Below, piece after piece: positions 1-11,600 of a stretch of DNA of 64,000 nucleotides. The translations under genes and the position numbers were made by a program. This DNA comes from Arcuatula senhousia (Eukaryota; Mollusca; Bivalvia; Mytilida; Mytilidae). The first letter of the stretch is position 1. Every line of letters begins with the position of its first letter. The notes beneath the pieces were generated by a model, which saw only the letters and a list, made by a program, of their open reading frames with translations, was not told where the DNA came from and made no database searches. The stretch is taken from contig OZ020304.1 of NCBI GenBank assembly GCA_963971305.1, forward strand, positions 248,001 to 312,000, read 5' to 3'.

Positions 1-1158
1 ATACACCAATACACATTGAGGTCAGTTACTGTTAATATACACCAATACACATTGAGGTCAGTTGCAATTGATATACACCAATACACATTGAGGTCAGTTG
101 CTATTGATATACACCAATACACATTGAGGTCAGTTACTGTTAATATACACCAATACACATTGAGGTCAGTTGCTATTGATATACACCAATACACATTGAG
201 GTCAGTTACTATTAATATACACCAATACACATTGAGGTCAGTTACTGTTAATATACACCAATACACATTGAGGTCAGTTACTGTTAATATACACCAATAC
301 ACATTGAGGTCAGTTACTGTTAATATACACCAATACACATTGAGGTCAGTTACTATTAATATACACCAATACACATTGAGGTCAGTTACTATTAATATGC
401 ACCAATACACATTGAGGTCAGTTACTGTTAATATACACCAATACACATTGAGGTCAGTTACTGTTAATATACACCAATACACATTGAGGTCAGTTACTAT
501 TAATATACACCAATACACATTGAGGTCAGTTACTGTTAATATGCACCAATACACATTGAGGTCAGTTACTATTAATATTCACCAATACACATTGAGGTCA
601 GTTACTGTTAATATACACCAATACACATTGAGGTCAGTTGCTGTTAATATACACCAATACACATTGAGGTCAGTTGCTATTGATATACACCAATACACAT
701 TGAGGTCAGTTGCTATTAATATACACCAATACACATTGAGGTCAGTTACTGTTAATATACACCAATACACATGGAGGTCAGTTACTATTAATATACACCA
801 ATACACATTGAGGTCAGTTGCTATTGATATACACCAATACACATTGAGGTCAGTTACTATTAATATACACCAATACACATTGAGGTCAGTTACTATTAAT
901 ATACACCAATACACATTGAGGTCAGTTACTATTAATATACACCAATACACATTGAGGTCAGTTACTATTAAACACCAATACACATTGAGGTCAGTTACTA
1001 TTAATATACACCAATACACATTGAGGTCAGTTACTATTAAACACCAATACACATTGAGGTCAGTTACTATTAATATACACCAATACACATTGAGGTCAGT
1101 TACTATTAATATACACCAATACACATTGAGGTCAGTTACTATTAAACACCAATACACA
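1..1158 (+). repeat. Array A: 36 bp minisatellite, about 32 copies, with a donor-like GAG|GTCAGT in each unit
   Basis: Head-to-tail 36 bp units (consensus ACACATTGAGGTCAGTTACT plus a 16 bp TGTTAATATACACCAA-type remainder). Variation is mostly a few A/G and T/C changes. Three late units lack 3 bp (near 970, 1038 and 1144). The array is cut by the left window edge and stops abruptly at about 1158. Each unit holds TTGAG|GTCAGT, which looks like an exon end plus 5' splice site, as in arrays B-D of the same gene. Because 36 is a multiple of 3, the array is open for 382 codons, but that ORF is low-complexity and I do not call it a gene. The parent exon would lie left of the window. Confidence 0.93.
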
Positions 1159-1615
1159 GGCTAGTAATATAAAACTGGGTCTCATCAAATTGTTTAAAGA
1201 GTTTTGGAGCATCATTTGTATTGAAGAAAGTAAAACTGAGTAAAATATTGTAAAAAATAAGATTCTGTCTCTAAAAATAGATGTTACATGATTGGTTCAT
1301 TAAAATTTGATGTCAATCTGCAAATAAAAGTGTAAAAGCATTAAAGAATTAGGAGATTAGGACTTCCATGATAAAACATAATTTATGTACATCTGCTCTG
1401 ATAGATTCCTGCAACTACCCACAATGCAAAAGAAACAGGAAGAAGGGATCTGTATCATCTCATATCACTTGTGGAAAAGAACTTTTTATCTAAGAAAATT
1501 GTTATTTAGTTCTATTTTAATTTGTTTCAACTTTAAAAATTATAATCTTGGAAATTTTAATTAACTTGAATGTTACATTTCTATCTAGCTGAAATGTATA
1601 TGTATGTATATATGG

Positions 1616-1813
1616 GGCTCCCGCAGGGTACCCCCCTCAGGTTGCGAGGTCGCTTTAAAAAAGGGCATGAGGTCGCAAGGTCGCTTTTAAAAGGCATATT
1701 TTGGCGGAGGTCGCAGGTCGTTTTTGGGCTTAGGTCCATTTTATGAAGTGAAGGTCGGAAGTCGCCCTTAAAAAGCCCTCAGGTCGCAGGTCGTTTTTAA
1801 CCCTGCGGGAGCC
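1616..1813. mobile_element. 198 bp MITE-like element with 14 bp terminal inverted repeats
   Basis: The left end GGCTCCCGCAGGGT (1616-1629) is matched by its reverse complement at 1800-1813. The similarity continues outward into ATATATG on both sides with one mismatch. The interior is a degenerate series of AGGTCGC/GAGGTCGC motifs separated by A-runs, much more GC-rich than its surroundings. There is no coding capacity. It lies in the intron before the PKD exon. The rest of 1159-1954 shows nothing recognisable. Confidence 0.7.
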
Positions 1814-1954
1814 ACATATATATCAATTTCATTATTAATAATTACTAGAACATAAAGTCTCTCTTCATTGACCAATTATTTGTCTGTTCCATTCAATCTT
1901 TATTGATGTTTGATTTATTCCACATCTCATTATTTTCTATTGCTCTTATTTCAG

Positions 1955-2081
1955 GGAGAGAGGACACCTTATTTAAAAGTTTCCAATTTGAAGAAAGGAA
2001 TCTTCAGGTTTACATTAAGAGTAGTTGATAAGAAGGGCCAGGCTTCAGAGGATACTGTACAAGTCACAGTACTTAACCATG
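1955..2081 (+). CDS. Gene 1 exon: C-terminal half of a PKD-like domain
   Basis: The acceptor CTTATTTCAG ends at 1954 and the donor is ATG|GTAGTA at 2082. The 127 nt enter in phase 0 and leave in phase 1. The encoded stretch includes LKVSNLKKGIFRFTLRVVD and then DTVQVTVLNH, the 'G.y.F.L.V.D..G..s.dtv.VtV' pattern of the last strands of PKD-type domains, as in KIAA0319-like proteins. The first half of the domain must lie in an upstream exon. There is no start codon or signal peptide here. Confidence 0.75.
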
Positions 2082-2114
2082 GTAGTAACACTATTATACT
2101 TAAAATTAAAATTG

Positions 2115-2785
2115 AAAACAATAGAATATGGAATACGTGCCAGAAAGACACGATCCACATATGGAAATGATTTTGATAAATGTGCAAAAGCTAAATTTCA
2201 CTGCATGTGAAGCACTTTTCTGGATTAACCTTCATTAGACACGCTAGGAGTAAAAAACTTGGAAAACCTGTAGAATATTTGATTTGATAAAACAAAAACA
2301 GATGCCAAAAATATTACAACAATGACCAAACAGTAAATTTATCAATTTTTAAAGAAATAGCCAAACGTTGTCAAATTTTGGAACTATGTAAACTGTGTCT
2401 TTCCAACACATATTCCAGTACTCGAAAATATATAAGAGCATACAACTGAAGCACAGGGAAGCTTTCTACGACCTCCACACGGCACTAAAGCCAAACTTTG
2501 AAATAATATTAAAAACAAAAGAATATGGAATATGTGCCAGAAAGACACGATCCACATATGGAAATGATTTTGATAAATGTTTTACTTCGTGTGAAGCACT
2601 TTTCTGGATTAACCTTCATTAGACACGCTAGGAGTAAAAAACTTGGAAAACGGTAGAATATTAGATTTGATCAAACAAAAACAGAAGCCAAAAATATTAC
2701 AACAATGACCAAACAGTAAATTTATCAGTTTTTAAAGAAATAGCTAAACGTTGTCAAATTTTGTAACTATCTTAACTATTGTCAT
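2115..2785 (+). repeat. Tandem duplication of an intron segment (about 270 bp, offset about 398 bp)
   Basis: The segment around 2123-2397 (GAATATGGAATACGTGCCAG... to AAACGTTGTCAAATTTT) recurs at about 2521-2785 with few changes. About 120 bp of unrelated sequence sits between the copies. It is non-coding and lies between the PKD exon and the first sushi exon. Confidence 0.8.
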
Positions 2786-2896
2786 GATTGTTTTACATCT
2801 ACACAGTTTTATTTAAGAGTTTAGTTTACATCTAGCAGAATCATGCATATGTTTTTGGGTCATCCTATGTTTTTAGCCATATTCCTGTATTTTTAG

Positions 2897-3058
2897 TTGA
2901 TGAGTGTGGTGACCCCCCAAAGATAAACCATGGGACAGCGGTACGAACACTATATAACCAAGTGACGTACAAATGTGATGATGGGTACCACAAGGATAAT
3001 GAAATATCTATACTGATATGTGAAGGGCAAAGATGGCTGGGGAATACCCCTATATGTA
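2897..3058 (+). CDS. Gene 1 exon: sushi domain 1
   Basis: The acceptor GTATTTTTAG ends at 2896. The exon ends in TATATGTA with a perfect GTAAGT donor at 3059. It is a symmetric phase 1-1 module, as usual for sushi exons. The four canonical cysteines are present: DECGDPP, YKCDDGY, LICEGQRW and NTPIC, with the Trp before the last Cys. The last 60 nt or so are the coding part of the 75 bp unit of array B, so the functional donor is the first of nearly forty near-identical donors. Confidence 0.85.
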
Positions 3059-5935
3059 GTAAGTACACCCAGTATGAAATATCTATACTTATATGTGAAG
3101 GGCAGCGATGGCTGGGGAATACCCCTATATGTAGTAAGTACACCCAGTATGAAATATCTACACTGATATGTGAAGGGCTAAGATGGCTGGGGAATACCCC
3201 TATATGTAGTAAGTACACCCAGTATGAAATATCTATACTAATATGTGAAGGGCAGCGATGGCTGGGGAATACCCCTATATGTAGTAAGTACACCCAGTAT
3301 GAAATATCTATACTAATATGTGAAGGGCAGCGATGGCTGGGGAATACCCCTGTATGTAGTAAGTACACCCAGTATGAAATATCTATACTGATATGTGAAG
3401 GGCAAAGATGGCTGGGGAATACCCCTATATGTAGTAAGTACACCCAGTATGAAATATCTACACTGATATGTGAAGGGCAGCGATGGCTGGGAATACCCCT
3501 ATATGTAGTAAGTACACCCAGTATGAAATATCTACACTGATATGTGAAGGGCAGCGATAGCTGGGAATACCCCTATATGTAGTAAGTACACCCAGTATGA
3601 AATATCTATACTAATATGTGAAGGGCAGCGATGGCTGGGGAATACCCCTATATGTAGTAAGTACACCCAGTATGAAATATCTATACTAATATGTGAAGGG
3701 CAGCGATGGCTGGGGAATACCCCTGTATGTAGTAAGTACACCCAGTATGAAATATTTATACTAATATGTGAAGGGCAGCGATAGCTGGGGAATACCCCTA
3801 TATGTAGTAAGTACACCCAGTATGAAATATCTATACTAATATGTGAAGGGCAGCGATGGCTGGGGAATACCCCTATATGTAGTAAGTACACCCAGTATGA
3901 AATATCTATACTAATATGTGAAGGGCAGCGATAGCTGGGGAATACCCCTATATGTAGTAAGTACACCCAGTATGAAATATTTATACTAATATGTGAAGGA
4001 CAAAGATGGCTGGGGAATACCCCTATATGTAGTAAGTGCACCCAGTATGAAATATCTATACTAATATGTGAAGGGCAGCGATGGCTGGGGAATACCCCTA
4101 TATGTCGTAAGTACACCCAGTATGAAATATCTACACTAATATGTGAAGGGCAGAGATGGCTGGGGAATACCCCTATATGTAGTAAGTACACCCAGTATGA
4201 AATATCTATACTAATATGTGAAGGGCTAAGATGGCTGGGGAATACCCCTATATGTAGTAAGTACACCCAGTATGAAATATCTACACTAATATGTGAAGGG
4301 CAGAGATGGCTGGGGAATACCCCTATATGTAGTAAGTACACCCAGTATGAAATATCTATACTAATATGTGAAGGGCTAAGATGGCTGGGGAATACCCCTA
4401 TATGTAGTAAGTACACCCAGTATGAAATATCTACACTGATATGTGAAGGGCAGTGATGGCTGGGGAATACCCCTTTATGTAGTAAGTACATCCAGTATGA
4501 AATATCTATACTAATATGTGAAGGACAAAGATGGCTGGGGAATACCCCTATATGTAGTAAGTACACCCAGTATGAAATATCTACACTGATATGTGAAGGG
4601 CAGCGATAGCTGGGAATACCCCTATATGTAGTAAGTACACCCAGTATGAAATATCTACACTAATATGTGAAGGGCAGCGATGGCTGGGGAATACCCCTAT
4701 ATGTAGTAAGTACACCCAGTATGAAATATCTATACTGATATGTGAAGGGCAGCAATGGCTGGGGAATACCCCTATATGTAGTAAGTACACCCAGTATGAA
4801 ATATCTACACTAATATGTGAAGGGCAGCGATGGCTGGGGAATACCCCTATATGTAGTAAGTACACCCAGTATGAAATATCTATACTAATATGTGAAGGGC
4901 AGCGATAGCTGGGGAATACCCCTATATGTAGTAAGTACACCCAGTATGAAATATTTATACTAATATGTGAAGGACAAAGATGGCTGGGGAATACCCCTAT
5001 ATGTAGTAAGTGCACCCAGTATGAAATATCTATACTAATATGTGAAGGGCTAAGATGGCTGGGGAATACCCCTATATGTAGTAAGTACACCCAGTATGAA
5101 ATATCTACACTGATATGTGAAGGGCAGCGACGGCTGGGGAATTCCCCTATATGTAGTAAGTACACCAAGTATGAAATATCTATACTAATATGTGAAGGGC
5201 AAAGATGGCTGGGAATACCCCTATATGTAGTAAGTACACCCAGTATGAAATATCTACACTGATATGTGAAGGGCAGTGATGGCTGGGGAATACCCCTTTA
5301 TGTAGTAAGTACATCCAGTATGAAATATCTATACTAATATGTGAAGGACAAAGATGGCTGGGGAATACCCCTATATGTAGTAAGTACACCCAGTATGAAA
5401 TATCTACACTGATATGTGAAGGGCAGCGATGGCTGGGGAATACCCCTATATGTAGTAAGTTCACCCAGTATGAAATATCTATACTGATATGTGAAGGGCA
5501 GCGATAGCTGGGGAATACCCCTATATGTAGTAAGTACACCCAGTATGAAATATCTACACTAATATGTGAAGGGCAGTGATGGCTGGGGAATACCCCTATA
5601 TGTAGTAAGTACACCCAGTATGAAATATCTATACTGATATGTGAAGGGCAAAGATGGCTGGGGAATACCCCTATATGTAGTAAGTACACCCAGTATGAAA
5701 TATCTACACTGATATGTGAAGGGCAGTGATGGCTGGGGAATACCCCTATATGTAGTAAGTACACCCAGTATGAAATATCTACACTGATATGTGAAGGACA
5801 AAGATGGCTGGGGAATACCCCTAAATGTAGTAAGTACACCCAGTTAATACCCCTTAATTAAGGATAGGGATTCCCATTTATATGTGAAGGGCAGCGATGG
5901 CTGGGGAATACCCCTATATGTAGTAAGTACACCTT
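2997..5935 (+). repeat. Array B: 75 bp minisatellite of sushi-1 exon end + 5' splice site, about 39 copies
   Basis: Each unit is about 60 nt of exon (TGAAATATC... to ...TATATGTA) followed by GTAAGTACACCCAGTA of intron. The first unit is inside the exon and the rest follow without a break to about 5848. A stray copy at 5881-5932 lies between two TTCCCAT-containing fragments. Nearly all units keep GTAAGT. At 75 bp the reading frame is preserved: the exon frame stays open from the exon through about seven units, until a G is lost near 3489. Each unit would add 25 residues with two cysteines. Some units have a stop from TGGCTGG changing to TAGCTGG. Confidence 0.95.
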
Positions 5936-6265
5936 TATAAGGGATGTGGATTCCCATGGACGACTGGTCAACAAAGATAACAGACAAGTAAATTTGATTG
6001 CCAATGATTTGGAAATTTTGCATTGATCATGTTGATTTCTGTAATGAATTTATACGTCAGTTTATATGCATTTTATTCCAAACTTTATTGCAATAATTTT
6101 ATTCCACATCTACGAAACCCAAATGTTGCAAGATGGGGCATTATGTCTTTTGGACATATTCCTGTTTCATTTATGTTTAAGGTGATAAGAACTCTCATTG
6201 TTTAGTCTGCTGTTTATGTTGAAAGGTCCTTATGAGGTTTAATTGTAATACTTTTATTTATTCAG

Positions 6266-6517
6266 GACCACAAGAACCCCTAGTCATTAAGTCCTGTACA
6301 AAGCCTCATCAGATTCCACATGGAACATGGAAGGCCACAAACTATTTCATCTACAACCTTGGATATCAAGAAAATGTCTTTGAACCAGGAACTCAGGTTA
6401 CGTACAGCTGTGATTCCAGTGATTATGAGTTGCTTGGCAACCCAGTGATAGAATGTCAACAAGATATGAAATGGTCAAGACAGCATCCTGTTTGTATCAA
6501 GAAGTCAGATTTAATTG
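6266..6517 (+). CDS. Gene 1 exon: sushi domain 2
   Basis: The acceptor TTTATTCAG ends at 6265. I place the donor at TTAATTG|GTCAGT (6518) because it gives phase 1, needed by the next exon. It encodes a CCP module with cysteines in IKSCTKPH, YSCDSSD, IECQQD and PVCIKK, and the expected Gly and Trp (KWSRQHPVC). This module is longer than sushi 1. Other GTCAGT donors in the following 39 bp repeats have the same phase and would only lengthen the exon in frame. The exact donor therefore needs RNA evidence. Confidence 0.8.
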
Positions 6518-7192
6518 GTCAGTATATCAACTGTATTAAGAAGTCAGTTTTAATTGGTCAGTATATCAACTGTATTAAGAAGTCAGATTTAAATGGTCAG
6601 TATAATGGCTGTATAAAGAAGTCAGATTTATTTGGTCAGTATACTGACTGTATCAAGAAGTCAGATTTATATGGTCAGTATAATGGCTGTATAAAGAAGT
6701 CAGATTTAAATGGTCAGTATAATGGCTGTATAAAGAAGTCAGATTTAATTGGTCAGTATAATGGCTGTATAAAGAAGTCAGATTTATTTGGTCGGTATAA
6801 TGGCTTTATAAAGAAGTCAGATTTAATTGGTCAGTATATCAACTGTATTAAGAAGTCAGTTTTAAATGGTCAGTATAATGGCTGTATAAAGAAGTCCGAT
6901 TTAAATTATATGGTCAGTATACTTACTGTATCAAGAAGTCAGATTTATTTGGTCAGTTTACTGACTGTATCAAGAAGTCAGTTTTAAATGGTCAGTATTA
7001 ATGGCTGTATAAAGAAGTCAGATTTATTTGGTCAGTATAATGGCTGTATCAAGAAGTCAGATTTATATGGTCAGTATAATGGCTGTATAAAGAAGTCAGA
7101 TTTATTTGGTCAGTATAATGACTGTATAAAGAAGTCAGATTTATATGGTCAGTATAATGACTGTATCAAGAAGTCAGATTTATATTGTCAGT
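6494..7192 (+). repeat. Array C, first block: 39 bp minisatellite of sushi-2 exon end + donor
   Basis: Units of about 39 bp read TGTATCAAGAAGTCAGATTT then AT(T/A)TGGTCAGTATAATGAC. They copy the last 24 nt or so of the sushi-2 exon plus about 15 nt of intron, including GGTCAGTA. The array keeps the frame (13 residues, CIKKSDLxGQYN-like) to about 6985. It is interrupted at 7193 by a MITE and resumes at 7521 and 8275. Confidence 0.93.
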
Positions 7193-7520
7193 CCCTATTT
7201 TTGTATATTGTGAGTTATCTCCCATTTGAAAAGTTATCTTATCTTTTCAGAAGGTATTTTATACTAGTTGCTGTGTGGATAAATAAGTTTTCCTGCAATT
7301 ATCTTTTAGTTTGTCAACAAATGTCCAAATGTAAAATATGATCATTTTGAAAAAGGTTTATAACATGTTTTCATGATTGAAAAGGGTATGCTAAGCCCTC
7401 TGAATAATATTTCGAAAAATTAAAACCTTTTTTTTCCCATTCATTGCAATGTAATATACTTACTGTAATGGAGGACAACTCTTGAAATTGGGAGATAACT
7501 CACTATTTACGTAAAAAGGG
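7193..7520. mobile_element. MITE inserted in array C (copy 1)
   Basis: The ends are inverted: the left end CCCTATTTTTGTATATTGTG, continuing into GAGTTATCTCCCATTTG, is mirrored on the right by GGGAGATAACTCAC and a terminal AAAAAGGG. The 328 bp interior is AT-rich and non-coding. Closely related copies lie at 7950-8274 and at 46928-47270 in a different gene, which supports a transposable family. Confidence 0.8.
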
Positions 7521-7949
7521 AATTAAGAAGTCAAATTTATATGGTCAGTATAATGACTATTAACAGGTCAGATTTATATGGTTAGTATAATGACTATTAA
7601 CAGGTCAGATTTATTTGGTCAGTATAATGACTGTATCAAGAAGTCAGATTTATATGGTCAGTATAATGACTGTATCAAAAAGTCAGATTTATATGGTCAG
7701 TATAATGACTGTATCAAGAAGTCAGATTTATATGGTCAGTATAATGACTGTATCAAGAAGTCAGATTTATATGGTCAGTATAATGACTGTATCAAAAAGT
7801 CAGATTTATATGGTCAGTATAATGACTGTATCAAGAGGTCAGATTTATATTGTCAGTATAATGACTGTATCAAGAAGTAAGATTTATATTGTCAGTATAA
7901 TGACTGTATCAAAAAGTCGGATTTATATGGTCAGTATAATGATTGTATT
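7521..7949 (+). repeat. Array C, second block: 39 bp units
   Basis: Same 39 bp unit as the first block, more uniform here (GATTTATATGGTCAGTATAA throughout). About eleven units run between two MITE copies. Confidence 0.92.
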
Positions 7950-8274
7950 CCCTATTTTTGTATATTGTGAGTTATCTCCCATTTGAAGAGTTATCTTACT
8001 TTTCCAGAAGGTATTTTATACTAGTTGCTGTGTGGATAAATAAATTTTTCTGCACTTATCTTTTAGTTTATCAACAAATGTCCAAATGTAAAATATGATC
8101 ATTTTGAAAAAGGTATATAACATGTTTTCATGATTGAAAAGGGTATGCTAAGCCCTCTGAATAATATTTCGAAAAATTAAAACTTTTTTCCCATTCATTG
8201 CAATGTAATATACTTACTGTAATGGAGGACAACTCTTGAAAATGGGAGATAACTCACTATTTACGAAAATAGGG
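7950..8274. mobile_element. MITE in array C (copy 2), part of a duplicated array + MITE segment
   Basis: Nearly identical to the element at 7193-7520 along its whole length, and flanked by the same array sequence at the same position in the unit. This points to duplication of array and MITE together (offset about 757 bp) rather than a second insertion. Confidence 0.8.
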
Positions 8275-8400
8275 AATTAAGAAGTCAAATTTATATGGTC
8301 AGTATAATGACTATTAACAGGTCAGATTTATATGGTAAGTATAATGACTGTATCAAGAAGTCAGATTTATATGGTCAGTATAACAACTGTATCAAGAAAA
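8275..8400 (+). repeat. Array C, terminal remnant: about three 39 bp units
   Basis: Short continuation of the 39 bp repeat after the second MITE. It ends about 35 bp before the acceptor of sushi exon 3. Confidence 0.85.
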
Positions 8401-8436
8401 AGATTATTGTTACCTAACTTCTTGTTTTAATTGTAG

Positions 8437-8646
8437 ATAAAGATTTCTATTGTCCCTCTGTGCCTCCAATCCCTAATGGCCAGTGCCAGTGTGATCTAAA
8501 CAAGAACATCAGTTTCTGTGAGCCATTCTATCTGACTATGTCTGTTCTTTGCTCATGTAACAAAGGCTACTGGCTGAGAGGAAGTGACCAGATGACATGC
8601 TCTGGGAAAGGAACCTGGAATACTGACCAACCCACCTGTATACCAG
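8437..8646 (+). CDS. Gene 1 exon: sushi domain 3
   Basis: The acceptor TTTTAATTGTAG ends at 8436. The donor CCAG|GTAGGT is at 8647. Phase 1-1, 210 nt. It has a sushi-type layout (FYCPSVPPIPNG, VLCSCNKGYW, MTCSGKG, TWNTDQPTC) but extra cysteines (QCQC, SFC, LCSC), so it may carry a non-standard disulphide. The last 30 nt or so are the coding part of array D. Confidence 0.85.
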
Positions 8647-11600
8647 GTAGGTAATATGGAACACTGACCAACCCACTTGTATACCAGGTAGGTAATATGG
8701 AACACTGACCAACCCACTTGTATACCAGGTAGGTAATATGGAACACTGACCAACCCACTTGTATACCAGGTAGGTAATATGGAACACTGACCAACCCACT
8801 TGTATACCAGTTAGGTAATATGGAACACTGACCAACCCACTTGTATACCAGGTAGGTAATATGGAACACTGACCAATCCACTTGTATACCAGGTAGGTAA
8901 TATGGAACACTGATCAACCCACTTGTATACCAGGTAGGTAATATGGAACACTGACCAACCCACTTGTATACCAGGTAGGTAATATGGAACACTGACCAAC
9001 CCACTTGTATACCAGGTAGGTAATATGGAACACTGACCAGCCCACTTGTATACCAGGTAGGTAATATGGAACACTGACCAACTCACTTGTATACCAGGTA
9101 GGTAATATGGAACACTGACCAACTCACTTGTATACCAGGTAGGTAATATGGAACACTGACCAACCCACTTGTATACCAGGTAGGTAATATGGAACACTGA
9201 TCAACCCACTTGTATACCAAGTAGGTAATATGGAACACTGACCAGCCTACTTGTATACCAGGTAGGTAATATGGAACACTGACCAGCCCACTTGTACACC
9301 AAGTAGGTAATATGGAACACTGACCAACCCACCTGTATACCAGGTAGGTAATATGGTACACTGACCAACCCACTTGTATACCAAGTAGGACATATGGAGC
9401 ACTGACCAACCCACTTGTATACCAGGTAGGTAATATGGAACACTGACCAACCCACTTGTATACCAGGTAGATAATATGGAACACTGACCAACCCACTTGT
9501 ATACCAGGTAGGTAATATGGAACACTGACCAACCCACTTGTATACCAGGTAGGTAATATAGAACACTGACCAGCCCACTTGTATACAGGTAGGTAATATG
9601 GTTCACTGACCAACCCACTTGTATACCAGGTAGGTAATATGGAACACTGACCAGCCCACTTGTATACCAGTTAGGTAATACGGAACACTGACCAGCCCAC
9701 TTGTATACCAGGTAGGTAATATGGAACACTGACAAACCCACTTGTATACCAGTTAGGTAATACGGAACACTGACCAGCCCACTTGTATACCAGGTAGGTA
9801 ATATGGAACACTGACCAGCCCACTTGTATACCAGTTAGGTAATACGGAACACTGACCAGCCCACTTGTATACCAGGTAGGTAATATGGAACACTGACAAA
9901 CCCACTTGTATACCAGGTAGGTAATACGGAACACTGACCAGCCCACTTGTATACCAGGTAGGTAATATGGAATACTGACCAACCCACTTGTATACCAGGT
10001 AGGTAATACGGAACACTGACCAACCCACTTGTATACCAGGTAGGTAATACGGAACACTGACCAACCCACTTGTATACCAGGTAGGTAATATGGAATACTG
10101 ACCAACCCACTTGTATACCAGGTAGGTCATATGGAACACTGACCAACCCACTTGTATACCAGGTAGGTCATATGGAACACTGACCAGCCCACTTGTATAC
10201 CAGGTAGGTAATACGGAACACTTACCAACCCACTTGTATACCAGGTAGGTAATACGGAACACTGACCAACCCACTTGTATACCAGGTAGGTAATATGGAA
10301 TACTGACCAACCCACTTGTATACCAGGTAGGTCATATGGAACACTGACCAACCCACTTGTATACCAGGTAGGTAATATGGAACACTGACCAACCCACTTG
10401 AATACCAGGTAGGTAATATGGAACACTGACCAATCCACTTGTATACCAGGTAGGTAATATGGAACACTGACCAACCCACTTGTATACCAGGTAGGTAATA
10501 TGGAACACTGACCAACCCACTTGAATACGGAACACTGACCAGCCCACTTGTATACCAGGAAGGTAATATGGAACACTGACCAACCCACTTGTATACCAGG
10601 TAGGTTATATGGAACACTGACCAACCCACTTGTATACCAGGTAGGTAATACAGAACACTGACCAACCCACCTGTATACCAGGAAGGTAATATGGAACACT
10701 AACCAACCCACTTGTATACCAGGTAGGTAATACAGAACACTGACCAACCCACCTGTATACCAGGAAGGTAATAAGGAACACTGACCAACCCACTTGTATA
10801 CCAGGTAGGTAAAATGGAACACTGACCAACCCACCTGTATATCAGGTAGGTAATATGGAACACTGACCAGCCCACTTGTATACCAGGTAGATAATATGGA
10901 ACACTGACCAACCCACTTGTATACCAGGTAGGTAATATAGAACACTGACCAGCCCACTTGTATACCAGGTAGGTAATATAGAACACTGACCAGCCCACTT
11001 GTATACCAGGTAGGTAATATGGAACACTGACCAACCCACTTGTATACCAGGTAGGTAATATAGACACTGACCAACCCACTTGTATACCAGATAGGTTATA
11101 TGGAACACTGACCAACCCACTTGTATACCAGGTAGGTAATATAGACACTGACCAACCCACTTGTATACCAGATAGGTAATATGGAACACTGACCAACCCA
11201 CTTGTATACCAGGTAGGTAATATAGACACTGACCAACCCACTTGTATACCAGGTAGGTAATATGGTACACTGACCAACCCACTTGTATACCGGGTAGGTA
11301 ATATGGAACACTGACCAACCCACTTGTATACCAGGTAGGTAATATGGAACACTGACCAACCCACCTGTATACCAAGTAGGTAATATGGAACACTGACCAA
11401 CCCACTTGTATACCAGGTAGGTAATACGGAACACTGACCAACCCACTTGTATACCAGGAAGGTCATATGGAACACTGACCAGCCCACTTGTATACAGGTA
11501 GGTAATATGGAACACTGACCAACCCACTTGTATACCAGGTAGGTAATATGGAACACTGACCAGCCCACTTGTATACCAGGAAGGTAATATGGAACACTGA

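Noticed and set aside
3532..5839. Minus-strand ORFs with repeated ISYWVYLLHIGVFPSH motif
   Set aside because: Antisense reading of array B. The plus strand has the sushi exon and the splice donors.
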